Of a stretch of DNA of 31,457 nt, positions 30,918-31,457 are shown piece after piece. Positions within the stretch are counted from its first letter, which is position 1. Every line of letters begins with the position of its first letter. Origin of the DNA: a virus; the IMG/VR virus record IMGVR_UViG_3300006921_000075, positions 1 through 31,457 of that record. The stretch is one strand, 5' to 3'. Both the position numbers and the translations under genes were made by a program. A model generated the notes under the pieces. It made no database searches and had not been told where the DNA came from. It was given only the letters and a program-made list of their open reading frames with translations.

Positions 30918-31457
30918 TCAAGATTGGTACTTAAACTTAATCCGTACGGGAGTGGCTGCTGTGCTACCGCTTGAATTACTAGCGGTGCATTGTAATTCTA
31001 ATGCCAATTCATCACCATCTACGGGAAATGTATAACCTCCTTTACCTCCACCAAAAGTCATTCTCATAACAGCCGCCCCACTACTACCTGTGCTATCTTG
31101 TGATGTTCCACCCGCAGCATAAACACTCATTGATACATTTGTAAGGCTTGTTTCAACACCTAAAACCATATTCCATTGGAATGATGTTGCGTCTGTTGCC
31201 CTACAATATGCCTTTAGTACAATATCTGAACCACCTGCAATACCATTAAAACCACTAAAATCAGCAACATCAACTGTTGTACTTGTTAGATAAACATTGT
31301 CAGTCGAGTTATAAGTAAATGAACTTGAAGGAAGAAATATATGAACATCCGGTGAATTACCACCTTCGGAATCATATACTAAATCTCCCGTAAATAAAGC
31401 ATTGTCATAGTTACCACTAGAAGAACTGGCTATGCTCACACCTGTTGGTGCAGAACC
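30918..31457 (-). CDS. Beta-rich probable virion protein, C-terminal part
   Basis: The frame is open through the right edge of the window, so the N-terminus is missing; the GTG at 31439 is probably an internal Val codon. The visible ~179 residues are rich in Ser, Gly, Thr and Ala, with alternating hydrophobic strands (FTYNSTDNVYLTSTTVDVAD, VRIKFKYQS) as in viral beta-sandwich structural or decoration proteins. It heads the structural block seen here, upstream of the oxygenase. No specific family is recognised. It could be a capsid decoration, spike or minor capsid component. Confidence 0.55.
   Translation of the reverse strand, partial: GSAPTGVSIASSSSGNYDNALFTGDLVYDSEGGNSPDVHIFLPSSSFTYNSTDNVYLTSTTVDVADFSGFNGIAGGSDIVLKAYCRATDATSFQWNMVLGVETSLTNVSMSVYAAGGTSQDSTGSSGAAVMRMTFGGGKGGYTFPVDGDELALELQCTASNSSGSTAATPVRIKFKYQS

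Noticed and set aside
31437-31439. GTG at 31439 as the start of the last gene
   Set aside because: The frame stays open to the window edge, so Val is more likely internal and the gene is cut by the window.

Overview
The window is a piece of a double-stranded DNA tailed virus (Caudoviricetes-like) of an archaeon. The archaeal signs are an archaeal/eukaryotic-style replication set (family B DNA polymerase, sliding clamp, AEP primase with a PriL-like Fe-S tail, ERCC4-family nuclease, RecA-fold Sak4/RadA ATPase) and TATA-box promoters placed 25-27 nt upstream of start codons, as expected for leaderless archaeal transcripts. The tail signs are a tape measure protein, major tail protein, tail assembly chaperones, head-tail connector and a giant tail hub. 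DNA is AT-rich and genes are packed with ATGA/TAATG overlaps. Two converging blocks of replication and structural genes resemble magroviruses (viruses of marine Poseidoniales/MGII). That assignment is inference from architecture; no database was searched.

Block 1, positions 1-11787, plus strand, is the replication and DNA-processing block. It holds an OB-fold protein (cut by the left edge), Sak4/RadA-like ATPase, sliding clamp, two small unknown proteins, a SAM-dependent DNA methyltransferase, a GNAT/DUF2156-like putative acyltransferase, a small helix-turn-helix protein, a nucleoside deoxyribosyltransferase-like protein, PolB, small zinc-binding proteins, a Cas4/RecB-like Fe-S nuclease, the primase and an ERCC4 nuclease. 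TATA boxes split it into several transcription units.

Block 2, positions 31457-11766, minus strand, is the virion block. In transcription order it holds a beta-rich virion-like protein (cut by the right edge), a 2OG-Fe(II) oxygenase, a run of small membrane proteins (one with a SAP domain), head-tail connector, gp10-like protein, a probable tail terminator with a LamG-like N-terminus, major tail protein, a basic protein, tail chaperones G and T joined by a likely -1 frameshift, tape measure protein and a 3233-residue hub/adhesin. The order fits a siphovirus-like tail. Capsid, portal and terminase genes are not in the window and probably lie to the right. The two blocks overlap tail to tail by 22 bp with no room for a terminator between them.

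The most interesting observation is that three replication-block proteins (methyltransferase, GNAT-like protein and PolB) end in exactly the same residues, Glu-Trp-Leu-COOH, with different codons. I suggest a shared docking tail, perhaps for the viral sliding clamp, that would couple DNA modification to replication. Other notable points are the leaderless promoter rule, the CCCTTTG slippery site in the tail chaperones, the His-for-Asp change in PolB motif C, and the tail hub split by a ~1600-residue insertion. There is no gene-free stretch longer than 82 bases, and I see no tRNA, rRNA, CRISPR array or insertion sequence.
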